DNA of 64,000 nt from positions 186,001-250,000 of the forward strand of contig FWXP01000002.1 in NCBI GenBank assembly GCA_900176545.1, in the 5' to 3' direction. This document shows, one piece after another, positions 14,629 through 22,891 of the stretch. Each line of letters begins with the position of its first letter. Position 1 is the stretch's first letter. The stretch is from Oscillospiraceae bacterium (GTDB lineage: Bacteria > Bacillota > Clostridia > Saccharofermentanales > Saccharofermentanaceae). Both the position numbers and the translations under genes were made by a program. The notes beneath the pieces were generated by a model that was given only the letters and a program-made list of their open reading frames with translations, made no database searches and was not told the DNA's origin.

Positions 14629-16344
14629 ATGGGAAAGGGAGGCAAGCGCGCTTCTTTTTCCCTGTCCGATGCGATGACGATAGTTGTAGTAGTCATCGTA
14701 TCCTTCTCGGTCATCATTTCGCTCGTTGTATTCAACGCCGTATTCCTGGGTTCCATGCAGAGCAATGCCATAACGACTTCGGAGCAGTCTGTCGATCAGG
14801 TGGCAGTTACTATCAATAACTATACGGACGATATGCTCCAGATAATGGACAGGCTCTACGTGAACAGCATCACGGATCCCGACTCCCAGGAGGAGCTTTT
14901 CGAGGATCTTATCGACATAAGATCCGACGTTGTCATGATCACTACTTACGATATCCACGGCAACAATACCGGTATATGGTCAAGGTACGATACCAAGGAC
15001 CTTATCTATACCAATCTCTCGTATATATCAATAGCAGATGAAGGCTCGGACGGTCTCGGCATATCCGCTCCTCACGTAGTATCAGTACTGGATAACAACT
15101 ACCCGTGGGTAGTCACCATCACCAGGAATACCACAGACGGCTCATACAGCAATGCGGCCAAGATCGCCATCGACGTCAAGTTCTCGGGGATTGCCCGCTA
15201 TATTGACGAAGTAGGTATCGGAAGTCACGGATACTGCTTCATAATGGACGATAACGGCAATATCGTATATCACCCTCAGCAGCAGCTCATATATGCGGGC
15301 CTTAAGGATGAGAACGAAGAGATAAAGGACATGACGGACGGATCCCATATGTCGGACGGAGTCATATATACAGTAAAGACATTAAATAACAGTAACTGGA
15401 AGATCGTAGGTGTAACATATCTCGACGAGACGGTCAATACCAGGGTCAACTACATGATCATCGTATCATTCCTCATACTCTTCTCGGCGGTGATAGTATC
15501 CTTCTTAAGCGGAAGGCTGTTCTCGCATCTTTTCACCAAGCCTGTCAACAAGCTAACGGACGCCATGAGGAACTTCGAGGAAGATGCTTCTGGCTTCGTA
15601 TTCAAGCCCATAGCGGGTGCCATAGAGGTCAACAGGCTGTCGGATTCTTTCGAGCATCTTGTAATGAGGATCCAGCAGCTCATGGAGGAGGTCAAGGAAG
15701 AGGAGGATACCCTGCGCAAGACCGAGCTCAAGGCACTGCAGGCACAGATCAATCCGCACTTCCTGTATAACACATTGGATTCCATCACATGGATGTGCGA
15801 GGAAGGTAAGAATTCTGAAGCCGTCATGATGGTCAATGCCCTTGCCAAGCTCTTCAGGATCAGCATAAGCCGCGGTGCGGAACTGATCCCCATAGAGAAA
15901 GAGGTGCAGCATGCACAGTGCTATCTTCAGATCCAGAAGTTCAGATATCAGAACCAGTTCGATTATGATATCAAGGTGGATAAGTCGTGCGAGAGCTTCC
16001 TGTGTAATAAGATCACATTGCAGCCCATGATCGAGAATGCCCTCTATCACGGTCTTGATATGATCGACGAAGGTCATATCGATATAAGGATCTATCCTGA
16101 CGGCGACGATATCATTCTGGAGGTAGAGGATAACGGCATCGGCATGAGCCGTGAGAAGATCGATGAGATCTTAAGGCACGATATAACCGACCGGCACGGT
16201 ATCGGCGTAAAGAACGTAGACGACAGGATAAAGATATATTTCGGAGACAGATACGGCATCACCATAAGGTCCGAGCTGGACGAAGGGACCTGCGTATCCA
16301 TAAGGATCCCCAAGATAACGGAGGAGAATGTATATGAGAAATAG
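14629..16344 (+). CDS. YesM-type sensor histidine kinase with Cache-like sensor
   Basis: The 571-residue membrane kinase has a first helix near residues 15-40, a large extracellular Cache-like sensor (about 45-275, including YCFIMDDNGNIVYHPQQQL), and a second helix near 280-303. A HAMP linker, the His_kinase motif LQAQINPHFLYNTLDS with the phospho-accepting His, and an HATPase end with EDNGIGMS and HGIGVKNVDDRI follow. This is the YesM/LytS class. It starts at ATG 14,629 (GTG 14,623 is an alternative) and overlaps the regulator stop. By analogy with XylFII-LytS-YesN systems, its sensor may contact a sugar-loaded binding protein; that is inference. Confidence 0.93.
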   Translation: MGKGGKRASFSLSDAMTIVVVVIVSFSVIISLVVFNAVFLGSMQSNAITTSEQSVDQVAVTINNYTDDMLQIMDRLYVNSITDPDSQEELFEDLIDIRSDVVMITTYDIHGNNTGIWSRYDTKDLIYTNLSYISIADEGSDGLGISAPHVVSVLDNNYPWVVTITRNTTDGSYSNAAKIAIDVKFSGIARYIDEVGIGSHGYCFIMDDNGNIVYHPQQQLIYAGLKDENEEIKDMTDGSHMSDGVIYTVKTLNNSNWKIVGVTYLDETVNTRVNYMIIVSFLILFSAVIVSFLSGRLFSHLFTKPVNKLTDAMRNFEEDASGFVFKPIAGAIEVNRLSDSFEHLVMRIQQLMEEVKEEEDTLRKTELKALQAQINPHFLYNTLDSITWMCEEGKNSEAVMMVNALAKLFRISISRGAELIPIEKEVQHAQCYLQIQKFRYQNQFDYDIKVDKSCESFLCNKITLQPMIENALYHGLDMIDEGHIDIRIYPDGDDIILEVEDNGIGMSREKIDEILRHDITDRHGIGVKNVDDRIKIYFGDRYGITIRSELDEGTCVSIRIPKITEENVYEK

Positions 16345-17347
16345 CAGAAGTTCATTCTCCTGGGCAGTATTTGCCACCGTAGTCGTGATCTTGCTGGCGA
16401 TCACCTCCGGGATATTCATATTCATGAAGAAGAGCCAGAACAGCGCTCTCTTCAATGCGGATCTCAACCGTGACTATGTGGCGGTGATAGGTAAGTCCGA
16501 GAAGTCCTCTTTCTGGATAAGCGTATCTTCCGGTGCCCGTGCGGCAGCGGCAGAATATAACCTTGATATGAGGTTTATAGCCCCCGACAGTGAGGAGGAC
16601 TATGTATCCCAGAACAAGATGATCCGTGATGCCATAGATGACGGCGCCAAGGCGATAATCTTCTCTGCCATAGACTACAATGCCAATTCGGCTGCCATCA
16701 ACGAGGCGATAGCTGCCGGCATTCCCGTAGTCGTGATCGACAGTGATGTTAACAGTGACGGCGTATCCTGCAGGATCATGACCGACAACTACGAAGCGGG
16801 CCGAATGGCAGGACTTCAGGCTCTCGAGGATAACAACGGCAAGCTCGTGATCGGAGTCGTGAACTACGATATCAATTCCGCCAACGGACAGGAGAGAGAG
16901 AGAGGCTTTTGCGATGCCGTCAGGGAATCGGGAAGGGACTGCGAGATCTATACCATCAACTGCCCTTCTACAAAGGATGATGCCTACGAAGGCACATGCC
17001 GCCTTCTGGAGGAGCATCCGGATATCAATGTCATTGCCGCTCTGAACGAATTGATGAGCCTTGGATCAGGATATGCCATCAGGGATATGGGTCTTAAGCA
17101 GTCAGTGGATATATATGCTTTCGACAGTAATGTCATCTCCGTAGGAATGTTGGAGACAGGTGAGATAGACGGTCTTGTAGTCCAGAATCCTTACTCCATG
17201 GGATACCTCGGAGTGGAGACGGCGTATCAGCTCATTAACGGCATACAGCTGCCCTCCGACAGGATCGATACTACTACTACATATGTAAACTACGCCAATA
17301 TGTACGACATAGATATACAGAGGATGATCTTCAGGTTCGACGAATAA
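16334..17347 (+). CDS. Membrane-anchored sugar-binding protein, RbsB/XylFII-like
   Basis: A 337-residue protein with an N-terminal membrane helix (residues about 9-30) and no lipobox, followed by a type-1 periplasmic binding domain. Visible blocks are YVAVIGKSEKSSFWISVSSG, AKAIIFSAIDYNANSAAINE, IPVVVIDSDVN and DIYAFDSNVISVGMLETG. It therefore sits outside the cell tethered to the membrane. Its gene overlaps the kinase gene, and GGAGGA is eight bases before ATG 16,334. The best-studied parallel is the clostridial XylFII sensor protein, which binds xylose and activates a partner kinase. No transporter is present, so a sensor role is likely. Confidence 0.85.
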   Translation: MRNSRSSFSWAVFATVVVILLAITSGIFIFMKKSQNSALFNADLNRDYVAVIGKSEKSSFWISVSSGARAAAAEYNLDMRFIAPDSEEDYVSQNKMIRDAIDDGAKAIIFSAIDYNANSAAINEAIAAGIPVVVIDSDVNSDGVSCRIMTDNYEAGRMAGLQALEDNNGKLVIGVVNYDINSANGQERERGFCDAVRESGRDCEIYTINCPSTKDDAYEGTCRLLEEHPDINVIAALNELMSLGSGYAIRDMGLKQSVDIYAFDSNVISVGMLETGEIDGLVVQNPYSMGYLGVETAYQLINGIQLPSDRIDTTTTYVNYANMYDIDIQRMIFRFDE

Positions 17348-17370
17348 GAGACGTTATTACGACATAATAA

Positions 17371-17410
17371 AAGAGCTCCCGGCCGTGATGAAAACCGGGA
17401 GCTCTTGTTA
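17371..17410. terminator. Bidirectional terminator
   Basis: AAGAGCTCCCGG at 17,371-17,382 pairs perfectly with CCGGGAGCTCTT at 17,395-17,406. It lies between convergent genes. Runs of A on the left and T on the right let it serve both strands. Confidence 0.8.
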
Positions 17411-17425
17411 TCTTCAGATAAGATA

Positions 17426-18409
17426 TCACTTCTCGTGATCGTAAGGGTGGATGGTCTCGATAGTTCCGTCTGCTGCGATGTTGAGCTTTGTGAACTTAAC
17501 GCATCTCTTGTGTGAGCATCCGCCGGAGAGCTTAGCATCGTGATAGAAGAGATACCATTCGCCGTCGATCTCGACGATGGAGTGGTGAGTCGTCCAACCG
17601 ATAACAGGCTCCATGATCCTTCCCTTGTATGTGAAGGGACCCTCAGGCTTATCGCTCTCTGCATAGCAGAGGTAGTGAGTTGTACCTGTGGAGTAGGAAA
17701 GATAATACTTACCATTGAACTTATGCATCCAGGGACCTTCGAAGTAACGACGGTCTTCGTCCTTAGCCTTGAGAGGCTCGCCGTTCTCATCGAGGATGGT
17801 GATCATCTTAGGCTCTGTTACGAAAGAATCCATTGTCTGGCTGAACTGAGCGAACATGGGTCCTAATGCCTTCTCATCACCTTCGGGTCTGTGCTCGTCG
17901 GGATTGAACTTGCCGGACTGCCACATCTCGAGCTGACCGCCCCAGAGACCGCCGTAGTAGCAGAAGATCTTGCCGTCATCGTCAAGAAGAACTGCAGGGT
18001 CGATGCTGTAGCTGCCCTGGATATAGTTCTCCTGAGGCTTGAAGGGACCTACGGGAGAATCAGACTCGGCAACGCCGATCCTGAAGATATCGTTCTTATC
18101 CTTTGCAGGGAATACGAGATAGTACTTGCCGTTTACTGCAACTGCATCGGGGGCCCAGAGCTGTCTGCTTACCCAGGGGATATCAGTCTCGCTGATAGCT
18201 ACGCCGTTATCAACGCAATCGCTGTCCAGGGAATCCATGGAGAGGATGTGGTAATCCTTCATTACATACTGCTCTCCGTCGTCATCCTCGGGGATATCAA
18301 GGTCTTCATCGTGTGAAGGGTAGATATAGATCTTGCCGTTAAATACGTGCGCAGAAGGGTCTGCAGTGTAGATGTTGGTGACAAGCTCTTTTCTTTCGTT
18401 CTTTTTCAT
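17426..18409 (-). CDS. Glycoside hydrolase family 43 enzyme
   Basis: A 327-residue five-bladed-propeller glycosidase. The three GH43 acids are visible: Asp17 in TADPSAHVFNGKIYIYPSHD (general base), Asp137 in YSIDPAVLLDDDG (pKa modulator) and Glu224 in RYFEGPWMHK (general acid). GH43 enzymes remove arabinose or xylose from plant polysaccharides and oligosaccharides. No signal peptide is present, so it acts on imported oligosaccharides. ATG 18,409 has an AGAGG site five bases upstream; GTG 18,415 is an alternative. Its location next to the sugar-sensing genes suggests a pentose theme, though it has its own promoter. Confidence 0.93.
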   Translation of the reverse strand: MKKNERKELVTNIYTADPSAHVFNGKIYIYPSHDEDLDIPEDDDGEQYVMKDYHILSMDSLDSDCVDNGVAISETDIPWVSRQLWAPDAVAVNGKYYLVFPAKDKNDIFRIGVAESDSPVGPFKPQENYIQGSYSIDPAVLLDDDGKIFCYYGGLWGGQLEMWQSGKFNPDEHRPEGDEKALGPMFAQFSQTMDSFVTEPKMITILDENGEPLKAKDEDRRYFEGPWMHKFNGKYYLSYSTGTTHYLCYAESDKPEGPFTYKGRIMEPVIGWTTHHSIVEIDGEWYLFYHDAKLSGGCSHKRCVKFTKLNIAADGTIETIHPYDHEK

Positions 18410-18625
18410 GTGCACCTCTTAAATATAGAAACTATATATAAATATAGTATGATCATGAAAATGGTATCACTATAAAGGTCTTATTGTAAATAAGAGTTTT
18501 ATGCCCATATCGAAGCCAACAGGCTCAGAAAGTCACTTTTTGATAAGGATTTGCTCCGTTTTTCAGATGTAAAACAGATTTTGTGATGATATCATAGGAG
18601 AAAATGCGCGCGAGGTATTGCACAT

Positions 18626-19738
18626 ATGTCAGATACATTGAAGATGCTTATCATCAACCCCGGCTCTACTTCCACCAAGGTAAGCCTTTATGAGAACAAG
18701 GAGAGCCTCTTCGAGGAGAATCTCTTTCACGACGCTCCCGTTTTATTGAAGTTCGCACACGTTAACGACCAGCTGGAATTCAGATATAACGTAATACTTG
18801 ATATGCTGAAGGCACACGATGTGGAACCTTCTTCCATCGACGTATTCATAGGAAGAGGCGGAAGCGCTTATTCCCAGCCCGGCGGTACTACCGTTATCGA
18901 CGAGAAACTCTACGAAGATACCGTAGCGGGAGTAGGCGGAAGTGAACACCCCGCCAAGCTCGGCGTAATGCTCGCCTGGAAGTTTGCAAAAGAGTATGGC
19001 AAGCCCGCCTATACGCTCAATCCCACTAACGTAGACGAGTACTGCGACTATGCGCGCCTTACAGGCATCAAGGGTATCTACAGGATCTCCCACTCACACG
19101 TACTGAACCAGAAGGCAGTCGCAAGAGCTCATGCAAAGAAGATAGGCAAGAAGTACGAAGACTGCAATTTCATCGTTGCCCATATAGACGGCGGTATAAC
19201 CGTAAGTGCTCACGACCACGGCAAGATGGTAGACGGCAACATGGGTGCAGACGGTGAGGGTGCATTCACTCCCACAAGGATCGGAAGCGTTCCGGTATTG
19301 CAGCTCCTTGACTATATCGACGAGCATTCCGTTGAGGAAGTACGCCTTAAGTGTTCCAGAGCAGGAGGCTTCGTAAGCCTCTTCGGAACAGCTGATTCCG
19401 ATAAGATCCACGCTCTTGTAGACGCGGGCGATAAGAAGGCGACACTTGTCTGGAAGACGATGATCTACCAGATATGTAAGCAGATCGGTGAGATGAGCGC
19501 TGTCCTTTGCGGTAAGGTAGACGGCATACTCCTTACGGGAGGCCTCCTCCGATTTGCTGACGTAACCGAAGACATCACCATGAGATGCGGCTTCATAGCT
19601 CCCATCAGCGTATACCCCGGAGAGATGGAGCAGGACGCTCTGGCTCATACCGTATACGATGCTATTCACGGCGAGCTTCCCATAAACACATATAAGGGTA
19701 AGCCCGTTTGGGACGGCTTCGAAGGATTGGACCTCTGA
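18626..19738 (+). CDS. buk: Butyrate kinase
   Basis: The 370-residue protein has the acetokinase fold: phosphate-binding start LIINPGSTSTKVSLYE, the VIDEKLYEDT segment, HIDGGITVSAHDHGKMVD and GILLTGGLLRFADVTE. Its length and sequence fit butyrate kinase rather than acetate kinase (about 400 residues). It would make ATP from butyryl phosphate. The next gene is a phosphotransacetylase, not the usual phosphotransbutyrylase, so the acyl group actually used is open. A GCGAGG site precedes the ATG. The two genes are 25 bases apart and end at the hairpin near 20,800. Confidence 0.92.
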   Translation: MSDTLKMLIINPGSTSTKVSLYENKESLFEENLFHDAPVLLKFAHVNDQLEFRYNVILDMLKAHDVEPSSIDVFIGRGGSAYSQPGGTTVIDEKLYEDTVAGVGGSEHPAKLGVMLAWKFAKEYGKPAYTLNPTNVDEYCDYARLTGIKGIYRISHSHVLNQKAVARAHAKKIGKKYEDCNFIVAHIDGGITVSAHDHGKMVDGNMGADGEGAFTPTRIGSVPVLQLLDYIDEHSVEEVRLKCSRAGGFVSLFGTADSDKIHALVDAGDKKATLVWKTMIYQICKQIGEMSAVLCGKVDGILLTGGLLRFADVTEDITMRCGFIAPISVYPGEMEQDALAHTVYDAIHGELPINTYKGKPVWDGFEGLDL

Positions 19739-19763
19739 TATAAACGAAAGGCAGGATATAAAC

Positions 19764-20756
19764 ATGAGCTTGATCGATCTCGTAAAGGTAAAGGCACGCG
19801 CCGACATCAAGAAGATAGTTCTCCCTGAGGGAGATGAACCCCGTACCGTAAAGGCTGCAAGGATCATCAAGGATGATTCACTGGCTGTTCCCGTTCTTCT
19901 CGGTAACAGAGAATCCATAGAGAAAGTCGCTTCTGAAAGCGGCGTAGATCTTACGGGTATCGAGACGATAGATCCCGTATCCTCAGATAAGCTTCAGGAA
20001 TATGCGGATCTCTTCTATGAGCTTCGCAAGGCAAAGGGTGTCACGCCCGAAGCTGCTCTTGAGACAGTAAAGGATGTCATGTACTACGGTATCATGATGG
20101 TAAAGACGGGAGATGCGGACGGCCTTGTATCAGGTGCTGTTCACAGCACGGGCGACATGCTCCGTCCCGCACTTCAGATAATAAAGACTGCTCCCGGCAT
20201 CAAGTGCGTATCCTCAAGCTTCCTTATGGATATGCCCGACAAGTCCTTCGGACATAACGGACTTCTCGTATACGCCGACTGCGTAGTAATGCCCTGTCCC
20301 ACAGCTGAGGAGCTCGCACATATCGCTATCTCCGCAGCCAATACCGCTAAGAAGCTCTGCGGTATCGAAGAGCCCAAGGTCGCTATGCTCTCATTCTCTA
20401 CTAAGGGATCTGCAAAGCACGACCTTGTATCCAAGGTTCAGCAGGCAGTAGATATCGCACATGAACTCGCTCCCGACCTGATGCTCGACGGCGAGATGCA
20501 GTTCGATGCTGCCCTCATCCCTGAGATCGGCGAGTCCAAGGCTCCCGGTTCCAAGGTTGCAGGTCACGCCAACGTATTCGTATTCCCTGACCTTCAGGCA
20601 GGTAATATCGGTTACAAGATCACTCAGCGCCTGGGTAAGTGCGAAGCGGTCGCAGTTCTTCAGGGTCTCGATAAGCCCTGTAACGACCTCTCCAGAGGCT
20701 GCTCGGTAGATGATATCGTTGCGACGGTAACTCTTACGGCAGTTCAGGCTCAGTGA
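19764..20756 (+). CDS. pta: Phosphate acetyltransferase (phosphotransacetylase)
   Basis: The 330-residue protein exchanges phosphate and CoA on acetyl groups. Conserved blocks are KIVLPEGDEPRTVKAARII at the N-terminus, DGLVSGAVHSTGDMLRPALQ, MLSFSTKGSAKHD, DGEMQFDAALIPEIGESKAPGS in two pieces, and NVFVFPDLQAGNIGYK. These are the pattern of acetyl- rather than butyryl-specific enzymes. The partner kinase gene lies upstream in the same operon (AAAGGCAGG site). Together they form a substrate-level ATP-producing step of fermentation. Codons suggest high expression. Confidence 0.93.
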   Translation: MSLIDLVKVKARADIKKIVLPEGDEPRTVKAARIIKDDSLAVPVLLGNRESIEKVASESGVDLTGIETIDPVSSDKLQEYADLFYELRKAKGVTPEAALETVKDVMYYGIMMVKTGDADGLVSGAVHSTGDMLRPALQIIKTAPGIKCVSSSFLMDMPDKSFGHNGLLVYADCVVMPCPTAEELAHIAISAANTAKKLCGIEEPKVAMLSFSTKGSAKHDLVSKVQQAVDIAHELAPDLMLDGEMQFDAALIPEIGESKAPGSKVAGHANVFVFPDLQAGNIGYKITQRLGKCEAVAVLQGLDKPCNDLSRGCSVDDIVATVTLTAVQAQ

Positions 20757-20792
20757 TCTGTAACGCAAGAACAACTTATGACTTCTTAACGA

Positions 20793-20826
20793 ATAACGCG
20801 CCTGATCTTAAGGTCAGGCGCGTTAT
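20793..20826. terminator. Hairpin between convergent pta and abiEii
   Basis: ATAACGCGCCTGA at 20,793-20,805 pairs perfectly with TCAGGCGCGTTAT at 20,814-20,826. There is no long T-run on the plus strand, but the strength and position between convergent genes suggest a shared terminator. Confidence 0.6.
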
Positions 20827-20841
20827 CTGTCAGATGTAACG

Positions 20842-21708
20842 TCATATTGAAGTCAGTTTTGTGGTTGTAGCCTTGAAAAAGTCCTGACTCCATATATCAA
20901 GAGAAGACGGTTCTCTTATGAACGGGAGAACATCGCTTCGAGCTTGAGAATAATCTATATTTTCGAAGCGTCTGTAAAGGATCTCTTTTATCTCTTCAAG
21001 CGGCATATCCTCGTATGCGCCTTCGTATCCCGAATCTATAAGTCTGGCATTAAGATGCTTGAGGTTGACCGGCGTGTCCTTCGACAGATAATAGATATAA
21101 TCGTAAAGATCTCTTCCTTTGACACGGTTCTTCCAAGATCTGCAGATAACGGCGTGGATCTTGCCTGCAAACAGGGAGGGCATATCGTAGAGATTTATCT
21201 CGTATGGTACAGGCACCAATCTGAATTGCTTCTCGTAAGTGGCAAACATAGGAGGCGTCGTGTCGACTTCGAACTTTATCTTTATAAGTTCCGATCCTAT
21301 GACGGAACCTGCCAGGCGTTCATCCGCATAACATAGGAGGATATGCTCTCTGGTGTTGCCTTTGACAAATGCGGAAAGTATGTCAGATGATTGAGACTTA
21401 ACTTTATTCTCTGCTTTGAAATTGAAGCCGTAAGTCAGTAATTCCTTCTCCAGAACGGGCAGATAGTCGTCCAGACTGAAATCCGTATCAGGAGTTATCA
21501 GTGAGAAGTCCAGATCTTCCGAGAAACGGTCCAGGCCATGAAAGATCCTAAGTGCAGTCCCTCCGTAGAAAGCTGCCTTGTGAAAGAACCCTGCTCTTGA
21601 AAGGCCGCAAAGTATTATTTCCTGGACGATCTCCTTGATGCTGTTCTTTTTGTCGTCGATGCTGTGAGGATCACGTGCATTCAGCATCTGTTCGATCATG
21701 TTGTTCAC
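20842..21708 (-). CDS. abiEii: AbiEii-type nucleotidyltransferase toxin
   Basis: A 288-residue protein of the AbiEii/nucleotidyltransferase family. The catalytic signature is FYGGTALRIFHGLDRFSEDL near residues 47-66, with the metal-binding acids of SEDLD just after, and a KIKFEVD strand. AbiEii is the growth-arresting toxin of AbiE systems; related MenT-type enzymes block tRNAs by adding nucleotides. Its start overlaps the end of the antitoxin gene by 38 bases, as expected for a co-translated pair. The target in this organism is inferred from the family only. Confidence 0.9.
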   Translation of the reverse strand: MNNMIEQMLNARDPHSIDDKKNSIKEIVQEIILCGLSRAGFFHKAAFYGGTALRIFHGLDRFSEDLDFSLITPDTDFSLDDYLPVLEKELLTYGFNFKAENKVKSQSSDILSAFVKGNTREHILLCYADERLAGSVIGSELIKIKFEVDTTPPMFATYEKQFRLVPVPYEINLYDMPSLFAGKIHAVICRSWKNRVKGRDLYDYIYYLSKDTPVNLKHLNARLIDSGYEGAYEDMPLEEIKEILYRRFENIDYSQARSDVLPFIREPSSLDIWSQDFFKATTTKLTSI

Positions 21709-22294
21709 GGCGTCCTATCTCCTTTATCAGTGATACCAGTATCCTGTGGTTTGTGTTTTTGTAAAGCTGCGCAAGTTCTGTCATCGCGGCGTGGTCGGTA
21801 TTCTTGAACGCTCCTTCATCGATACGAAGATCTTCAAAAAGAAGCTGTCGTAATTCTTTTTTGTTTGCACAAGGCGGACGGGAGTACAGGATATCGCATA
21901 TCGCTTTCTCCGGAGATGCGACAAAGAAGAGCATCCCGTTCTCTTCGTGCAGTATGTTCCCGTATGAGAATGCACTTACCGGAACATCTCGGTATGTGAA
22001 TGTTCCGAAGGGGGTATCATATCGTTTTTTCTTTTTCTTGAGGCAGGTTGCAGAGGTGTATGTATATACCGCTTCAGGGATAAGATCATACAATGAAAGT
22101 GCGTATTCAAACGACAGATAAGACGGTCCGTAGATCAGTCCCGCAAAGCAATGTCCGGGAGTACCTCTGTCGGTCTCATATAATCCGTTTATGATCGGGA
22201 TAAGTACTCCGTCACGGACCAAACGGGATATCTTGGCTCCGGGATTTGCATAGGAGGAGTATTCATCGTTCAATATCGCGGTAGTTTTTATCAT
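21671..22294 (-). CDS. abiEi: AbiEi-type antitoxin/repressor
   Basis: About 207 residues: an N-terminal winged helix (ISRLVRDGVLIPIINGLYET) and a C-terminal domain with YGPSYLSFEYALSLYDLIPE and FVASPEKAICDILY, which is the AbiEi pattern. AbiEi represses its own operon and opposes the toxin. ATG 22,294 has GAGGTGAAAAT in front; an in-frame ATG at 22,342 lies upstream of the promoter. The promoter is embedded in a 19-base inverted repeat directly before the gene, consistent with self-repression. Confidence 0.88.
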   Translation of the reverse strand: MIKTTAILNDEYSSYANPGAKISRLVRDGVLIPIINGLYETDRGTPGHCFAGLIYGPSYLSFEYALSLYDLIPEAVYTYTSATCLKKKKKRYDTPFGTFTYRDVPVSAFSYGNILHEENGMLFFVASPEKAICDILYSRPPCANKKELRQLLFEDLRIDEGAFKNTDHAAMTELAQLYKNTNHRILVSLIKEIGRREQHDRTDAECT

Positions 22295-22339
22295 ATTTTC
22301 ACCTCTAATTGCAATCATAGTGCAATTAGAGGTGAAAAT
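22295..22339 (-). promoter_or_regulatory. abiE operator: 19-bp perfect inverted repeat around the -10 box
   Basis: ATTTTCACCTCTAATTGCA at 22,295-22,313 and its exact reverse complement at 22,321-22,339 are separated by seven bases. On the minus strand the spacer holds TATGAT (22,319-22,314), and TTGATT lies 17 bases upstream of it, overlapping the outer end of the repeat. Repressor bound here would cover the whole promoter and the ribosome site. Transcription should start inside the second arm, so an RNA hairpin of both arms is not expected. Confidence 0.88.
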
Positions 22340-22349
22340 CAAGTGAATA

Positions 22350-22829
22350 TCAAAGCTTTAATCTCATGAATACGTCTGCGTGTTCGTTATCGTTATATCT
22401 TGTGATCTCTTCGAAGCCGAACTGCTTATAGATGGCGATGGCTGCTTCACTCTTGCTGGCGATGCTGTCCAAGTAGAGCCAGTTATATCCGAAGGATCTT
22501 CCCTGGTCGATGGCAAATCTCATCATCTCTTTGCCGTAACCCTGTCCGTGATATTCCTTGAGGAGGTAGAAGCACTTGATCTCTCCGCAGTTCCTGTGAA
22601 GGACTTCCTTATACTTCTCGTCGAACTTGAGATCTCTTATGGCAATGGAGCCTATTATCTCCTGGTCGTCATCCATCATGACCCAGAAGTGTCTGAAGTT
22701 ACCGGCGATATCCGTCAGGTACTCCTGTTCGCCCTCGGGATCGAATGCGCGACCGGATTCAGGGCGCACCTTGGCAAAAAATTCATTAAGCGGTTCTTGA
22801 AGAAAACTTACAAACCCAACAAGTCTCAT
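22350..22829 (-). CDS. GNAT-family N-acetyltransferase
   Basis: About 159 residues with a full GNAT core: FYLLKEYHGQGYGKEMMRFA (motif A, Q-x-x-G-x-G) and EAAIAIYKQFGFEEI (motif B). The N-terminal 30 residues are helical. ATG 22,829 has a CGAGGT site eight bases upstream; the in-frame ATG at 22,856 has none. It is divergent to nothing and lies between AbiE and the sensor-kinase operon. Substrate unknown. Confidence 0.87.
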   Translation of the reverse strand: MRLVGFVSFLQEPLNEFFAKVRPESGRAFDPEGEQEYLTDIAGNFRHFWVMMDDDQEIIGSIAIRDLKFDEKYKEVLHRNCGEIKCFYLLKEYHGQGYGKEMMRFAIDQGRSFGYNWLYLDSIASKSEAAIAIYKQFGFEEITRYNDNEHADVFMRLKL

Positions 22830-22891
22830 AGAAGTAACCTCGCCTGTTTCATTCACATACTATTGTAACAGATAAATGAAGAAGTTGCCGT

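Noticed and set aside
22295-22339. RNA hairpin hiding the abiEi ribosome site
   Set aside because: The predicted transcription start lies within the second arm, so both arms would not be in the message; a DNA operator explains the repeat better.
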